35,478 nt of DNA from an uncultured Paenalcaligenes sp. (GTDB taxonomy: Bacteria > Pseudomonadota > Gammaproteobacteria > Burkholderiales > Burkholderiaceae_B), in contig CANROS010000014.1 of the NCBI GenBank assembly GCA_947632305.1, positions 1 to 35,478 of the forward strand, written 5' to 3'. Made by a program: the position numbers and the translations under genes. This document shows, piece by piece, positions 25,792 through 33,708 of this stretch. The stretch's first letter is position 1. Every line of letters begins with the position of its first letter. The notes under the pieces were generated by a model that was not told where the DNA came from, searched no databases, and was given only the letters and a program-made list of their open reading frames with translations.

Positions 25792-28662
25792 CTATCTGGA
25801 GAGCGAAAAACCTTTAATATTTTCAGCAAAAGCCTGCTCGATCAGAGCTTTTTGCTGCTCGTTGTGCTTGGCTAAGTAACCCACTGCAGGTGAAGAAGAA
25901 GCGGCACGTCCAGCATAGCTGAGCTTTTGATTAGCCGTCATGTTTTCCACTAGATGGTGCTGAACATAGAACCAAGCGCCTTGGTTTTGTGGCTCGTCTT
26001 GTACCCAAACCAATTCAGTCAGGTTGGGGTATTTGCGTAGTTCTTCTTGGAGAGACTTGTGTGCAAAGGGATAGAGCTGCTCGATACGAATCACAGCCAC
26101 ATCCTCACGTTCACGCTCGGTGCGAGCATTGATGAGGTCGTAATACACCTTGCCAGAACAAATCAAGACGCGTTTTACTTTATCGGCTTTGATTTGTGCT
26201 TGGGTTTCACCAATAACAGGCTGGAAAGTACCCTCGACCAATTCAGACATAGGTGAGGTGGCTGCTTTGTTACGCAAGAGAGACTTAGGTGTTAGCAACA
26301 CTAAGGGCTTGCGGAACGGACGCAACATTTGGCGACGCAGCACGTGGAAAATCTGAGCGCCAGTCGTAGGCTGAACCACTTGAATATTGTTATCAGCACA
26401 TAACTGCAAAAAGCGTTCTAGACGTGCTGAAGAGTGCTCTGGACCTTGACCTTCGTAACCGTGCGGCAACATCATGGTTAAACCACAATGACGTCCCCAC
26501 TTGGCTTCACCTGAGGCAATAAACTGGTCAATCACAACCTGCGCTCCGTTCACGAAGTCACCAAACTGGGCTTCCCAGATAGTGAGCACATTCGGCTCGG
26601 CTGAAGCGTAACCGTATTCAAAGGCTAATACGGCTTCCTCGGATAGCACCGAGTCAATCACGGAGAAACTAGCTTGGCTTTCGGAAACATTTTGTAGGGG
26701 GATATACGTACCATCGTCCCAACGCTCACGATTTTGATCGTGTAAGACGGCATGGCGGTGTACAAAAGTACCACGGCCTGAGTCCTGTCCTGTAATACGT
26801 AAGGCATAGCCATTTGCAACCAAAGAGGCAAATGCTAAATGCTCACCCATACCCCAATCAATATTTTGTTCGCCACGAGCCATCGCGCGACGATCATTAA
26901 GCATACGCTTAACGAGGGGGTGAACGTTGAAGTCCTCTGGAACAGTGGTGATTTTCTCGCCAATACGGGTGAGCTCAGCCAAAGGCAAGCCTGTATCTGC
27001 GTGATCTGTCCATTTTGCATTCAGGAATGGCGTCCAGTCAGTCGCGTATTTGTTTTTGTAGTCGGTTAAAACCGGTTCTACGGTGCGCTGACCGTCTTCC
27101 ATGAGCTGACGATAGGCTTTAACCATTTCATCTGGCTCGTTTTCTGCCAAGACACCTTGGGCTACCAATTTGTCGGCATAGAGCTTGCGTGTACCTGGGT
27201 GCTGCGCGACTGCCTTGTACATCAGTGGCTGTGTCAAAGAAGGCGTGTCTTGTTCGTTGTGACCTAGTTTGCGGTAACACACCAAATCAATCACTACGTC
27301 ATGACGGAAAGTTTGACGATAATCTAAGGCCAACTGCGTCACAAAAGCAACCGCTTCAGGGTCATCCGCGTTCACATGGAACACCGGTGCCTCGATCATT
27401 TTCACTACGTCAGTACAATACAGCGTAGAGCGTGTGTCACGAGGATCAGAGGTCGTAAAACCAATCTGGTTATTAATGACAATATGTAATGTACCACCTG
27501 TGCCATAGCCACGAGTCTGGGCTAGGTTTAAGGTTTCCATGACTACGCCCTGACCAGCAAAGGCAGCGTCACCATGTACCAATACCGGTAATACTTGTTG
27601 CCCTGTCAGATCGCCACGGCGGTCTTGACGCGCACGCGTACTGCCCTCAACCACAGGATTCACAATTTCCAAATGGGATGGGTTAAACGCTAACGACAAA
27701 TGAACTGGGCCACCACGAGCGGATAAATCGCTGGAGAAACCATTATGGTATTTCACGTCACCATCGGCTAGGTTTGCTGCGTGTTTACCTTCGAATTCGG
27801 CGAACAAATCTGCAGGCATTTTGCCCATGATGTTCACCAACATATTTAGACGACCACGGTGAGCCATACCTACAATGACTTCTTGGACGCCCAAGTCACT
27901 ACCGTGATTAACCACTTCGTCCATACACGCAATAAAGCTTTCGCCCCCTTCGAGGGAGAAACGCTTTTGACCTACGTATTTAGTATGCAAGAAGCGCTCT
28001 AGGCCTTCGGCCTCGGTCAACTGCTGCAAAATATTGCGTTTTTGATCGGTGTTTAAGCCTAGGCGACCATGAACGGACTCTAGACGTTCTTGGATCCAGC
28101 GCTTGGCGACTGGGTCCGAAATATACATAAATTCCGCACCAATGGTCTGACAATACGTTTCGCGCAATGCTCTAAGCATGTCGCGTAAGGTCATGGTGTC
28201 AGATTTAGTGAAGTAGGTGTTAGTGGCGGAATAAACTTGATCGAGGTCAGCTTCGGTTAAACCATAAAAAGCTGGATCAAGCTCTGCATAGGCAGCACGT
28301 TCGGTACGCTTTAGAGGGTCTAGAGCAGCTAGACGAGCCCCTAAGGAACGGTACGCGGCGATCAGAGATTGAACAGAAACTTGTTTGGTAGCTACGGAAA
28401 GGTCAGGAGCAGCCGCACGCACAGCCAAGGTGTTGGCTTTAGCGCGTTCAGCGAAAGATTGAATAACTGGGCTATGCGCTTGGTCACGCGTAGCCTCTTT
28501 ACCATCCGATGCGGGTAAATGTTGGAGTTGATCAAAATAATCTCGCCACTCAGATGGAACTGAGGATGGATTATCCAGATATAGCTCGTACAGTTCTTCG
28601 ACATAAGTCGCATTAGAACCAAAAAGGTACGAGGTAGATTGCAGTTCAGTTTGCGATGACAT
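25792..28662 (-). CDS. odhA: 2-oxoglutarate dehydrogenase E1 component
   Basis: The thiamine-diphosphate-dependent E1 decarboxylates 2-oxoglutarate and passes the succinyl group to lipoyl-E2. The 956-aa protein starts with the family N-terminal segment SYLFGSNATYVEELYELY and has the active-site region MAHRGRLNMLVNIMGK, the ThDP motif GDAAFAGQGVVMETLNLA ... VINNQIGFTTSDP, and the transketolase-like C-terminal half (LPHGYEGQGPEHSSARLERF). The equivalent E. coli symbol is sucA (933 aa). It heads odhA-odhB-lpdA and is divergent from maeB across 377 bp that contain repeats and a palindrome. The SD-like AGGTGA lies rather far (about 13 bases) from the ATG. Confidence 0.97.
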   Translation of the reverse strand: MSSQTELQSTSYLFGSNATYVEELYELYLDNPSSVPSEWRDYFDQLQHLPASDGKEATRDQAHSPVIQSFAERAKANTLAVRAAAPDLSVATKQVSVQSLIAAYRSLGARLAALDPLKRTERAAYAELDPAFYGLTEADLDQVYSATNTYFTKSDTMTLRDMLRALRETYCQTIGAEFMYISDPVAKRWIQERLESVHGRLGLNTDQKRNILQQLTEAEGLERFLHTKYVGQKRFSLEGGESFIACMDEVVNHGSDLGVQEVIVGMAHRGRLNMLVNIMGKMPADLFAEFEGKHAANLADGDVKYHNGFSSDLSARGGPVHLSLAFNPSHLEIVNPVVEGSTRARQDRRGDLTGQQVLPVLVHGDAAFAGQGVVMETLNLAQTRGYGTGGTLHIVINNQIGFTTSDPRDTRSTLYCTDVVKMIEAPVFHVNADDPEAVAFVTQLALDYRQTFRHDVVIDLVCYRKLGHNEQDTPSLTQPLMYKAVAQHPGTRKLYADKLVAQGVLAENEPDEMVKAYRQLMEDGQRTVEPVLTDYKNKYATDWTPFLNAKWTDHADTGLPLAELTRIGEKITTVPEDFNVHPLVKRMLNDRRAMARGEQNIDWGMGEHLAFASLVANGYALRITGQDSGRGTFVHRHAVLHDQNRERWDDGTYIPLQNVSESQASFSVIDSVLSEEAVLAFEYGYASAEPNVLTIWEAQFGDFVNGAQVVIDQFIASGEAKWGRHCGLTMMLPHGYEGQGPEHSSARLERFLQLCADNNIQVVQPTTGAQIFHVLRRQMLRPFRKPLVLLTPKSLLRNKAATSPMSELVEGTFQPVIGETQAQIKADKVKRVLICSGKVYYDLINARTEREREDVAVIRIEQLYPFAHKSLQEELRKYPNLTELVWVQDEPQNQGAWFYVQHHLVENMTANQKLSYAGRAASSSPAVGYLAKHNEQQKALIEQAFAENIKGFSLSR

Positions 28663-28672
28663 AATTTATAAC

Positions 28673-28737
28673 GCTTCACCTATATGGATGCTTCACCCAT
28701 CTTGATGCAGGAAAACCTTCCGCGACACGGCTTCACC
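28673..28737. repeat. GCTTCACC repeat in the odhA leader
   Basis: The 8-mer GCTTCACC occurs at 28673-28680, 28690-28697 and 28730-28737. The first two belong to a 17-bp tandem repeat agreeing at 14 of 17 positions. In the odhA transcript they read GGUGAAGC, and the last copy lies where the ribosome binding site should be. The role is unknown; a binding site for a regulator or for RNA structure is possible. Confidence 0.6.
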
Positions 28738-28833
28738 GATTAGCGGATAGCAGAGCAGAAGGCACGTAACGCCTTTCACAGCGATTCCTTTCAGTATATA
28801 TCACTAAAGGCAGAGTTGTATCTTAGCAAAGGT

Positions 28834-28868
28834 AAAATGTCCAACTCTTATATAAGTGTTGGCATTTT
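28834..28868. promoter_or_regulatory. Large near-palindrome with CTTATATAAG core, candidate operator
   Basis: A 22-bp dyad (CCAAC-T-CTTATATAAG-T-GTTGG; one mismatched pair) at 28841-28862 is extended outward by AAAATG (28834) / CATTTT (28868) with a single extra T. It lies midway between odhA and maeB. No gene points into it from either side, so it is not a terminator. An A/T-centred dyad of this kind fits a dimeric regulator (GntR-type sites look similar), but the regulator is not identifiable here. Confidence 0.55.
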
Positions 28869-28957
28869 TAAACAAAAAAACATGGTGCGTCGCAGCATGT
28901 AAAAGTAGGAAATACAGTATATAAAAGAGTCTCTATACACGTGGCAGATACTACAGG

Positions 28958-29008
28958 TTAGAATTAAGTACAGATTAGAATTAAGTGCAGTTTCGATTTA
29001 AGTTCATT
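28958..29008 (+). repeat. Three 17-bp tandem repeats upstream of maeB
   Basis: Copies at 28958-28974 (TTAGAATTAAGTACAGA), 28975-28991 (TTAGAATTAAGTGCAGT) and a degenerate third at 28992-29008 (TTCGATTTAAGTTCATT) follow one another without spacers, 32 bp before the maeB ATG. The preceding 17 bp end in TACAGG and may be a decayed fourth copy. Confidence 0.8.
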
Positions 29009-29039
29009 GTTTTGATTTATCACTCAGGAGCATTCCACA

Positions 29040-31340
29040 ATGGAAGCCAAATCAGATCTAGCTCAACGCGCGCTGGATTACCATGCCCACCCTACACCAG
29101 GTAAAATTTCCGTAGTCCCTACAAAAACATTAGCGGATGCTGATGATTTGTCACTGGCTTACTCCCCTGGTGTCGCCTTTGCTTGTATGGCGATTCACGA
29201 AGAAGGGGACGAAGCCGCTGCAAAATACACCTCTCGTGCAAACTTAGTTGGCGTGATCAGTAATGGTACGGCTGTGCTGGGTCTGGGCAACATCGGTCCT
29301 CTCGCGTCCAAGCCTGTTATGGAAGGCAAAGGCTGCTTATTTAAAAAATTTGCTGGCATTGATGTTTTCGATATCGAACTGGCAGAAAACGACCCACAAA
29401 AATTGGTCGATATTATTGCCGCCATGGAGCCAACCTTAGGCGGCATTAACCTCGAGGACATTAAAGCACCTGAGTGCTTCTATGTTGAAACCGAACTACG
29501 CAAGCGCATGAAAATCCCCGTGTTTCACGATGATCAACACGGAACCGCGATTATTGCCTCAGCTGCGATCATTAACGGCTTAGAGGTAGTCAATAAAAAG
29601 ATTGAAGACGTACGCTTAGTGTGTTCTGGCGCTGGCGCAGCCGCTATCGCATGTTTAAACCTGCTTGTCAGCCTTGGCCTACCCCGTGAAAACATTTATG
29701 TGACCGATTCACGCGGCATCATCTGGAAAGGCCGTGAAGACAACATGGAGCACCACAAAGCTCAGTTTGCCCAAGAAACCGAATTCCGCACCTTAGCGGA
29801 TGCCGTCAATGGGGCAGATATTTTCTTGGGTTGTTCCGGGCCAGGCGTGCTCAGCCCAGAAATGCTACTCACCATGAACGAGCGTCCTTTGGTGCTTGCT
29901 TTAGCTAACCCCGACCCAGAAATTCGTCCCGAGTTAGCCAAAGCCACGCGCTCAGATGTCATCATTGCTACAGGTCGCTCCGACTACCCCAACCAAGTCA
30001 ATAACGTCTTGTGTTTCCCCTTTATTTTCCGCGGCGCTCTAGATTGTGGTGCCACCGAAATTAACGAGGCAATGAAATTAGCGTGTGTAGACGCGATTGC
30101 TCATCTGGCCCGCGAAGAGCAGTACGATGATGTGAACAGCGACACAGACACCGATTTAGGCTTTGGTCCTGACTACATTATTCCCAAGCCCTTTGATCCC
30201 CGTCTTATTGCTCGCATTGCGCCAGCCGTCGCTAAAGCCGCCATGGAAACTGGCGTAGCCAGTCGCCCTATCGAAGACCTAGAGGCTTATCGTCAGCGTT
30301 TAATCGCCATGACGTATCGCTCAGGCGCTTTGATGCGTCCTCTTTACCAACAAGCCAAAGCCCTACCTGATCTCAAACGCGTCATTTACGCGGATGGCGA
30401 AGACGAGCGCGTCTTGCGTGCAGCCCAAACCGTAGTAGACGAAAAACTGGCTTACCCGATTTTAGTGGGACGCCCTTCCGTCATCGAAATGCGTATCAAA
30501 CGCTACGGTTTACGCCTAGAGCCTGGTATCAACTTAGAAATTGTTGACCCAGAAGACGATTACCGCTTTAACGATACGTGGCAGGCCTACTACCAACTGA
30601 AAGGCCGCGAAGGGGTCACCCCAGAAATCGCCAAAGCCATGGTTCGCAAACACAACACCTTAATTGGCGCCATGCTGATTCGTCGTGGTGATGCCGATGC
30701 CATGATTTGTGGTGTCACAACTCGCTTTGACCACCAGCTCGTTCATATTAACAATGTGATTGGTCGCAAAGAAGGCGCCTCTGTTTTTGCTGCCATGAAC
30801 GCTCTGATGCTGCCCACTCAAAATATTTTTGTGTGTGATACGCACGTGAACGAAAACCCCAGCGCCCAAGAAATCGCTGACATCACGTTAATGGCAGCTG
30901 AAAAAGTGCGTCAATTTGGCTTAGTGCCACGCGTGGCTTTGCTCTCGCACTCCAACTTTGGCAGCCGTTCCACCGAGTCTTCTCGCAAAATGGCAGAAGC
31001 TCTGCAAATCATTTTGAAACGTGCTCCCGATCTAGAGATTGACGGCGAAATGCATGCTGACTCAGCCCTTTCCAACCGCATCCGTTTCAAAGCGCATCCC
31101 GACTCCACCCTAACAGCACCTGCTAACCTACTTATCACGCCGAACCTGGACGCTGGGAACATCACCTACAACGTCTTGAAAATGGCAGGCAGCAATGGCG
31201 TTGCCATGGGTCCTATTTTATTAGGTGCCGCGCGCCCTATCCATATCTTAACCACCAGCACCACCACACGTCGCATTATCAATATGACAGCTATTGCGGC
31301 GCTTGAGGCTACCGAGCTAGCCGCACAAGAACAAGCCTAA
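29040..31340 (+). CDS. maeB: NADP-dependent malic enzyme with C-terminal phosphotransacetylase-like domain (MaeB type)
   Basis: This enzyme decarboxylates malate to pyruvate and makes NADPH. The 766-aa protein is the hybrid bacterial form: the malic enzyme part (about 1-420) shows [48 protein letters not shown] and the nucleotide site [15 protein letters not shown]; the rest (about 430-766) resembles phosphotransacetylase ([35 protein letters not shown]). In characterised MaeB enzymes this domain is regulatory, binding acetyl-CoA, and not an active transferase. CAGGAG lies nine bases before the ATG. It is a single-gene unit transcribed against its neighbours, ending at a terminator shared with gltA. 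Confidence 0.96.
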   Translation: MEAKSDLAQRALDYHAHPTPGKISVVPTKTLADADDLSLAYSPGVAFACMAIHEEGDEAAAKYTSRANLVGVISNGTAVLGLGNIGPLASKPVMEGKGCLFKKFAGIDVFDIELAENDPQKLVDIIAAMEPTLGGINLEDIKAPECFYVETELRKRMKIPVFHDDQHGTAIIASAAIINGLEVVNKKIEDVRLVCSGAGAAAIACLNLLVSLGLPRENIYVTDSRGIIWKGREDNMEHHKAQFAQETEFRTLADAVNGADIFLGCSGPGVLSPEMLLTMNERPLVLALANPDPEIRPELAKATRSDVIIATGRSDYPNQVNNVLCFPFIFRGALDCGATEINEAMKLACVDAIAHLAREEQYDDVNSDTDTDLGFGPDYIIPKPFDPRLIARIAPAVAKAAMETGVASRPIEDLEAYRQRLIAMTYRSGALMRPLYQQAKALPDLKRVIYADGEDERVLRAAQTVVDEKLAYPILVGRPSVIEMRIKRYGLRLEPGINLEIVDPEDDYRFNDTWQAYYQLKGREGVTPEIAKAMVRKHNTLIGAMLIRRGDADAMICGVTTRFDHQLVHINNVIGRKEGASVFAAMNALMLPTQNIFVCDTHVNENPSAQEIADITLMAAEKVRQFGLVPRVALLSHSNFGSRSTESSRKMAEALQIILKRAPDLEIDGEMHADSALSNRIRFKAHPDSTLTAPANLLITPNLDAGNITYNVLKMAGSNGVAMGPILLGAARPIHILTTSTTTRRIINMTAIAALEATELAAQEQA

Positions 31341-31357
31341 ATAACCGTTAGGCCATA

Positions 31358-31386
31358 AAAAAACGCTCCCACAAGGAGCGTTTTTT
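31358..31386. terminator. Bidirectional terminator between maeB and gltA
   Basis: A stem ACGCTCC / GGAGCGT, extended by flanking A and T runs (six Ts on the plus strand, six or more on the minus strand), with a 5-nt loop CACAA, lies in the 61-bp convergent gap. It can end both maeB and gltA transcripts. Confidence 0.93.
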
Positions 31387-31401
31387 ATTAAGTCAGATGA
31401 C

Positions 31402-32694
31402 TTACATATTGCGTACAGCTTGACCTGTGTACAACTGACGAGGACGACCAATCTTGTAGGCAGGGTCGGAAATCATCTCATCCCACTGAGCAATCCAACC
31501 TACAGTACGTGCCAAAGCAAAAATACCTGTAAATAGCTCGGTAGGAATACCGATCGCACGTTGAACAATACCGGAGTAGAAGTCTACGTTAGGGTAGAGT
31601 TTACGCTCAACAAAGTACTCGTCTTCTAGGGCAATACGCTCTAGTTCCATCGCAAGTTTAAACAAGGGGTCGTTTTCTAGGCCTAAGGCTTCGAGAACTT
31701 CTTTACATGTTTCTTGCATTAGCTTCGCGCGAGGATCGTAGTTTTTGTAAACACGGTGGCCAAAGCCCATCAAGCGCACGCCAGAGGATTTGTCTTTCAC
31801 TTTTTCCATGAACTGACCAACGGTCTCCAAACCGCCGTCTGCTTGGATTTGCTCAAGCATGTTCAAACACGCTTCGTTAGCACCACCGTGTGCAGGACCC
31901 CACAAACACGCAATACCCGCTGAAATAGCAGCGTATGGGTTAGTACCCGAAGAGCCACATAAGCGCACAGTAGAAGTAGAAGCGTTCTGCTCGTGATCTG
32001 CATGCAAAATGAAGATTCGGTCTAAAGCGCGCTCTACTACGTCATTCACCTTGTAGTCTTCACATGGAGTACCAAACATCATGCGCAAGAAATTACCTGT
32101 GTAAGACAGGTCGTTCTTGGGGTACATGAAAGGCTGATCCACACCAAACTTATACGCCAAAGCCACTAAAGTTGGCATTTTAGCAATTAAGCGAATTGCT
32201 GAAATACGACGATGCTCAGGGTTAGTGATATCAGTGGAATCGTGGTAGAACGCAGACATAGCGCCAACCATACCCGTCAAGATAGCCATGGGGTGTGCAT
32301 CAGCACGGAAACCACGCATAAAGTTATGCATCTGCTGTTTCACCATGGTGTGCTGCATCACTGTGCTGTCAAACGCTAGTTTTTCTTCGGCGTTAGGCAG
32401 CTCACCATTAAGCAGTAAGTAGCTAACTTCTAGGAAGTCACAATTGTTTGCCAACTGCTCTATGGGGTAACCACGGTACAACAACTGACCCTTATCGCCA
32501 TCAATATAGGTAATCGCTGACTCTGTAGAGGCCGTTGCCATAAAACCGGGATCGTAGGTAAACATATCTGTTTGACCGTACAACTTGCGAATGTCAATGA
32601 CATCGGGACCGATCGTTCCTTTGTAGACAGGAAGCTCTATTGCAGGGGTAGCGTCTGAAAACGACAATGTCGCTTTTTTGTCTGACAGTTCCAT
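31402..32694 (-). CDS. gltA: Citrate synthase
   Basis: This enzyme condenses acetyl-CoA and oxaloacetate to citrate, entering the TCA cycle. The 430-aa length and N-terminal beta domain match the hexameric, NADH-sensitive Gram-negative type. Active-site segments are visible: [45 protein letters not shown] and the Asp in [18 protein letters not shown] lies about nine bases before the ATG. It is the last gene of the sdhA-sdhB-sdhE-gltA group, 18 bp after sdhE, and is followed by a terminator. Confidence 0.98.
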   Translation of the reverse strand: MELSDKKATLSFSDATPAIELPVYKGTIGPDVIDIRKLYGQTDMFTYDPGFMATASTESAITYIDGDKGQLLYRGYPIEQLANNCDFLEVSYLLLNGELPNAEEKLAFDSTVMQHTMVKQQMHNFMRGFRADAHPMAILTGMVGAMSAFYHDSTDITNPEHRRISAIRLIAKMPTLVALAYKFGVDQPFMYPKNDLSYTGNFLRMMFGTPCEDYKVNDVVERALDRIFILHADHEQNASTSTVRLCGSSGTNPYAAISAGIACLWGPAHGGANEACLNMLEQIQADGGLETVGQFMEKVKDKSSGVRLMGFGHRVYKNYDPRAKLMQETCKEVLEALGLENDPLFKLAMELERIALEDEYFVERKLYPNVDFYSGIVQRAIGIPTELFTGIFALARTVGWIAQWDEMISDPAYKIGRPRQLYTGQAVRNM

Positions 32695-32712
32695 TTTGCT
32701 TTTCCTTAAAAA

Positions 32713-32979
32713 TCACAGCGATCGCATAATTGCGACCAATCGATGAATATCCGGGCTGTCGTACTCGCCCTGAGGCTCAGAACGGGCTAACAACACATCT
32801 AAAAGTTCATAATCGCCCATCAAAAACAAGCGATCCAAAGCGGTAACGTCAACATCAGTTAGTTCCGCCTCGTACTTATCTAAAAACCGCGTTACGATTA
32901 AATCGTTTTCAAGCAAGCCGCGGCGAGCGCGCCAACGCAGGCGTGCTCGTTCTAACTGAGTTAACGTCCTCATTTCCAA
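32713..32979 (-). CDS. sdhE: FAD assembly factor SdhE
   Basis: SdhE (88 aa; Sdh5/YgfY/CptB family) helps attach FAD covalently to SdhA. The family RGxxE motif is present as RRGLLEND at about residues 19-26, with downstream DVTALDRLFLMGDYELLDVLL. It lies 3 bp after sdhB and 18 bp before gltA, exactly among the genes of its client enzyme. The region is otherwise helical and acidic, as expected for this five-helix fold. Confidence 0.95.
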   Translation of the reverse strand: MEMRTLTQLERARLRWRARRGLLENDLIVTRFLDKYEAELTDVDVTALDRLFLMGDYELLDVLLARSEPQGEYDSPDIHRLVAIMRSL

Positions 32980-32982
32980 CCC

Positions 32983-33696
32983 TTATACAGTTCTACGTAC
33001 CAACATTTCCTTGATCTTACCGATAGCATGCGAAGGATTAAGACCTTTAGGACATACATCAGTACAGTTCATGATGGTGTGACAGCGGAATAAACGGTAA
33101 GGATCCTCGAGGTTATCCAAACGTTCGCCTGTGGCTTCATCACGCGAGTCAGCAATAAAACGGTAGGCCTGCAACAATCCAGCTGGACCCACGAACTTGT
33201 CAGGGTTCCACCAAAAAGAGGGGCAGGAAGTAGAACAACACGCGCATAAAATACACTCGTATAAACCGTCTAGCTCTTCACGTGCTTCGGGTGTCTGTAG
33301 ACGCTCTTTTTCTGGTGGAGGCGTATCGTTAATTAGATATGGCTTCACAGAATGATACTGGTCGAAGAAGTGCGTCATATCAACGATCAGATCACGCACC
33401 ACAGGCAAGCCAGGCAATGGACGCAACACAACGGGTTGCTTTAAGTCATTGAGGTTAGTGGTACAGGCTAGGCCGTTTTTACCGTTGATGTTCATGGCAT
33501 CCGAGCCACACACACCCTCACGACAAGAACGTCGTAAAGACAAGCTATCGTCCACATCATTTTTGATGCGTACCAAAGCGTCTAACAACATTTTATCGGT
33601 TGGCTCTAGTTCGACCTCTAGCTTTTGCATATAAGGACGTTCGTCCTTATCTGGGTCATAGCGATAAATTTCAAATTTAAATAATCGTTTGCTCAT
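32983..33696 (-). CDS. sdhB: Succinate dehydrogenase iron-sulfur subunit
   Basis: SdhB carries electrons from the SdhA flavin to ubiquinone through three iron-sulfur clusters at the inner membrane. All ligands are visible in the 237-aa protein: [2Fe-2S] [21 protein letters not shown], [4Fe-4S] [16 protein letters not shown], with the later [17 protein letters not shown] completing the [3Fe-4S] and [4Fe-4S] sites. It starts 12 bp after sdhA and is followed 3 bp later by sdhE. Confidence 0.98.
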   Translation of the reverse strand: MSKRLFKFEIYRYDPDKDERPYMQKLEVELEPTDKMLLDALVRIKNDVDDSLSLRRSCREGVCGSDAMNINGKNGLACTTNLNDLKQPVVLRPLPGLPVVRDLIVDMTHFFDQYHSVKPYLINDTPPPEKERLQTPEAREELDGLYECILCACCSTSCPSFWWNPDKFVGPAGLLQAYRFIADSRDEATGERLDNLEDPYRLFRCHTIMNCTDVCPKGLNPSHAIGKIKEMLVRRTV

Positions 33697-33708
33697 CGTG
33701 ATACCTGC

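Larger units (their letters stand above)
28663..29039. promoter_or_regulatory. odhA/maeB divergent intergenic region (377 bp)
   Basis: This is the only gene-free stretch of more than 300 bp. It must hold promoters for both odhA (minus) and maeB (plus). It contains no ORF I can support. It does contain three separate repeat structures annotated individually: GCTTCACC repeats near odhA, a near-palindrome in the middle, and 17-bp tandem repeats in front of maeB. Possible -10 elements are TATACT (about 28795, minus strand) and TATAAA (about 28920, plus strand), neither with a convincing -35. Confidence 0.6.
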
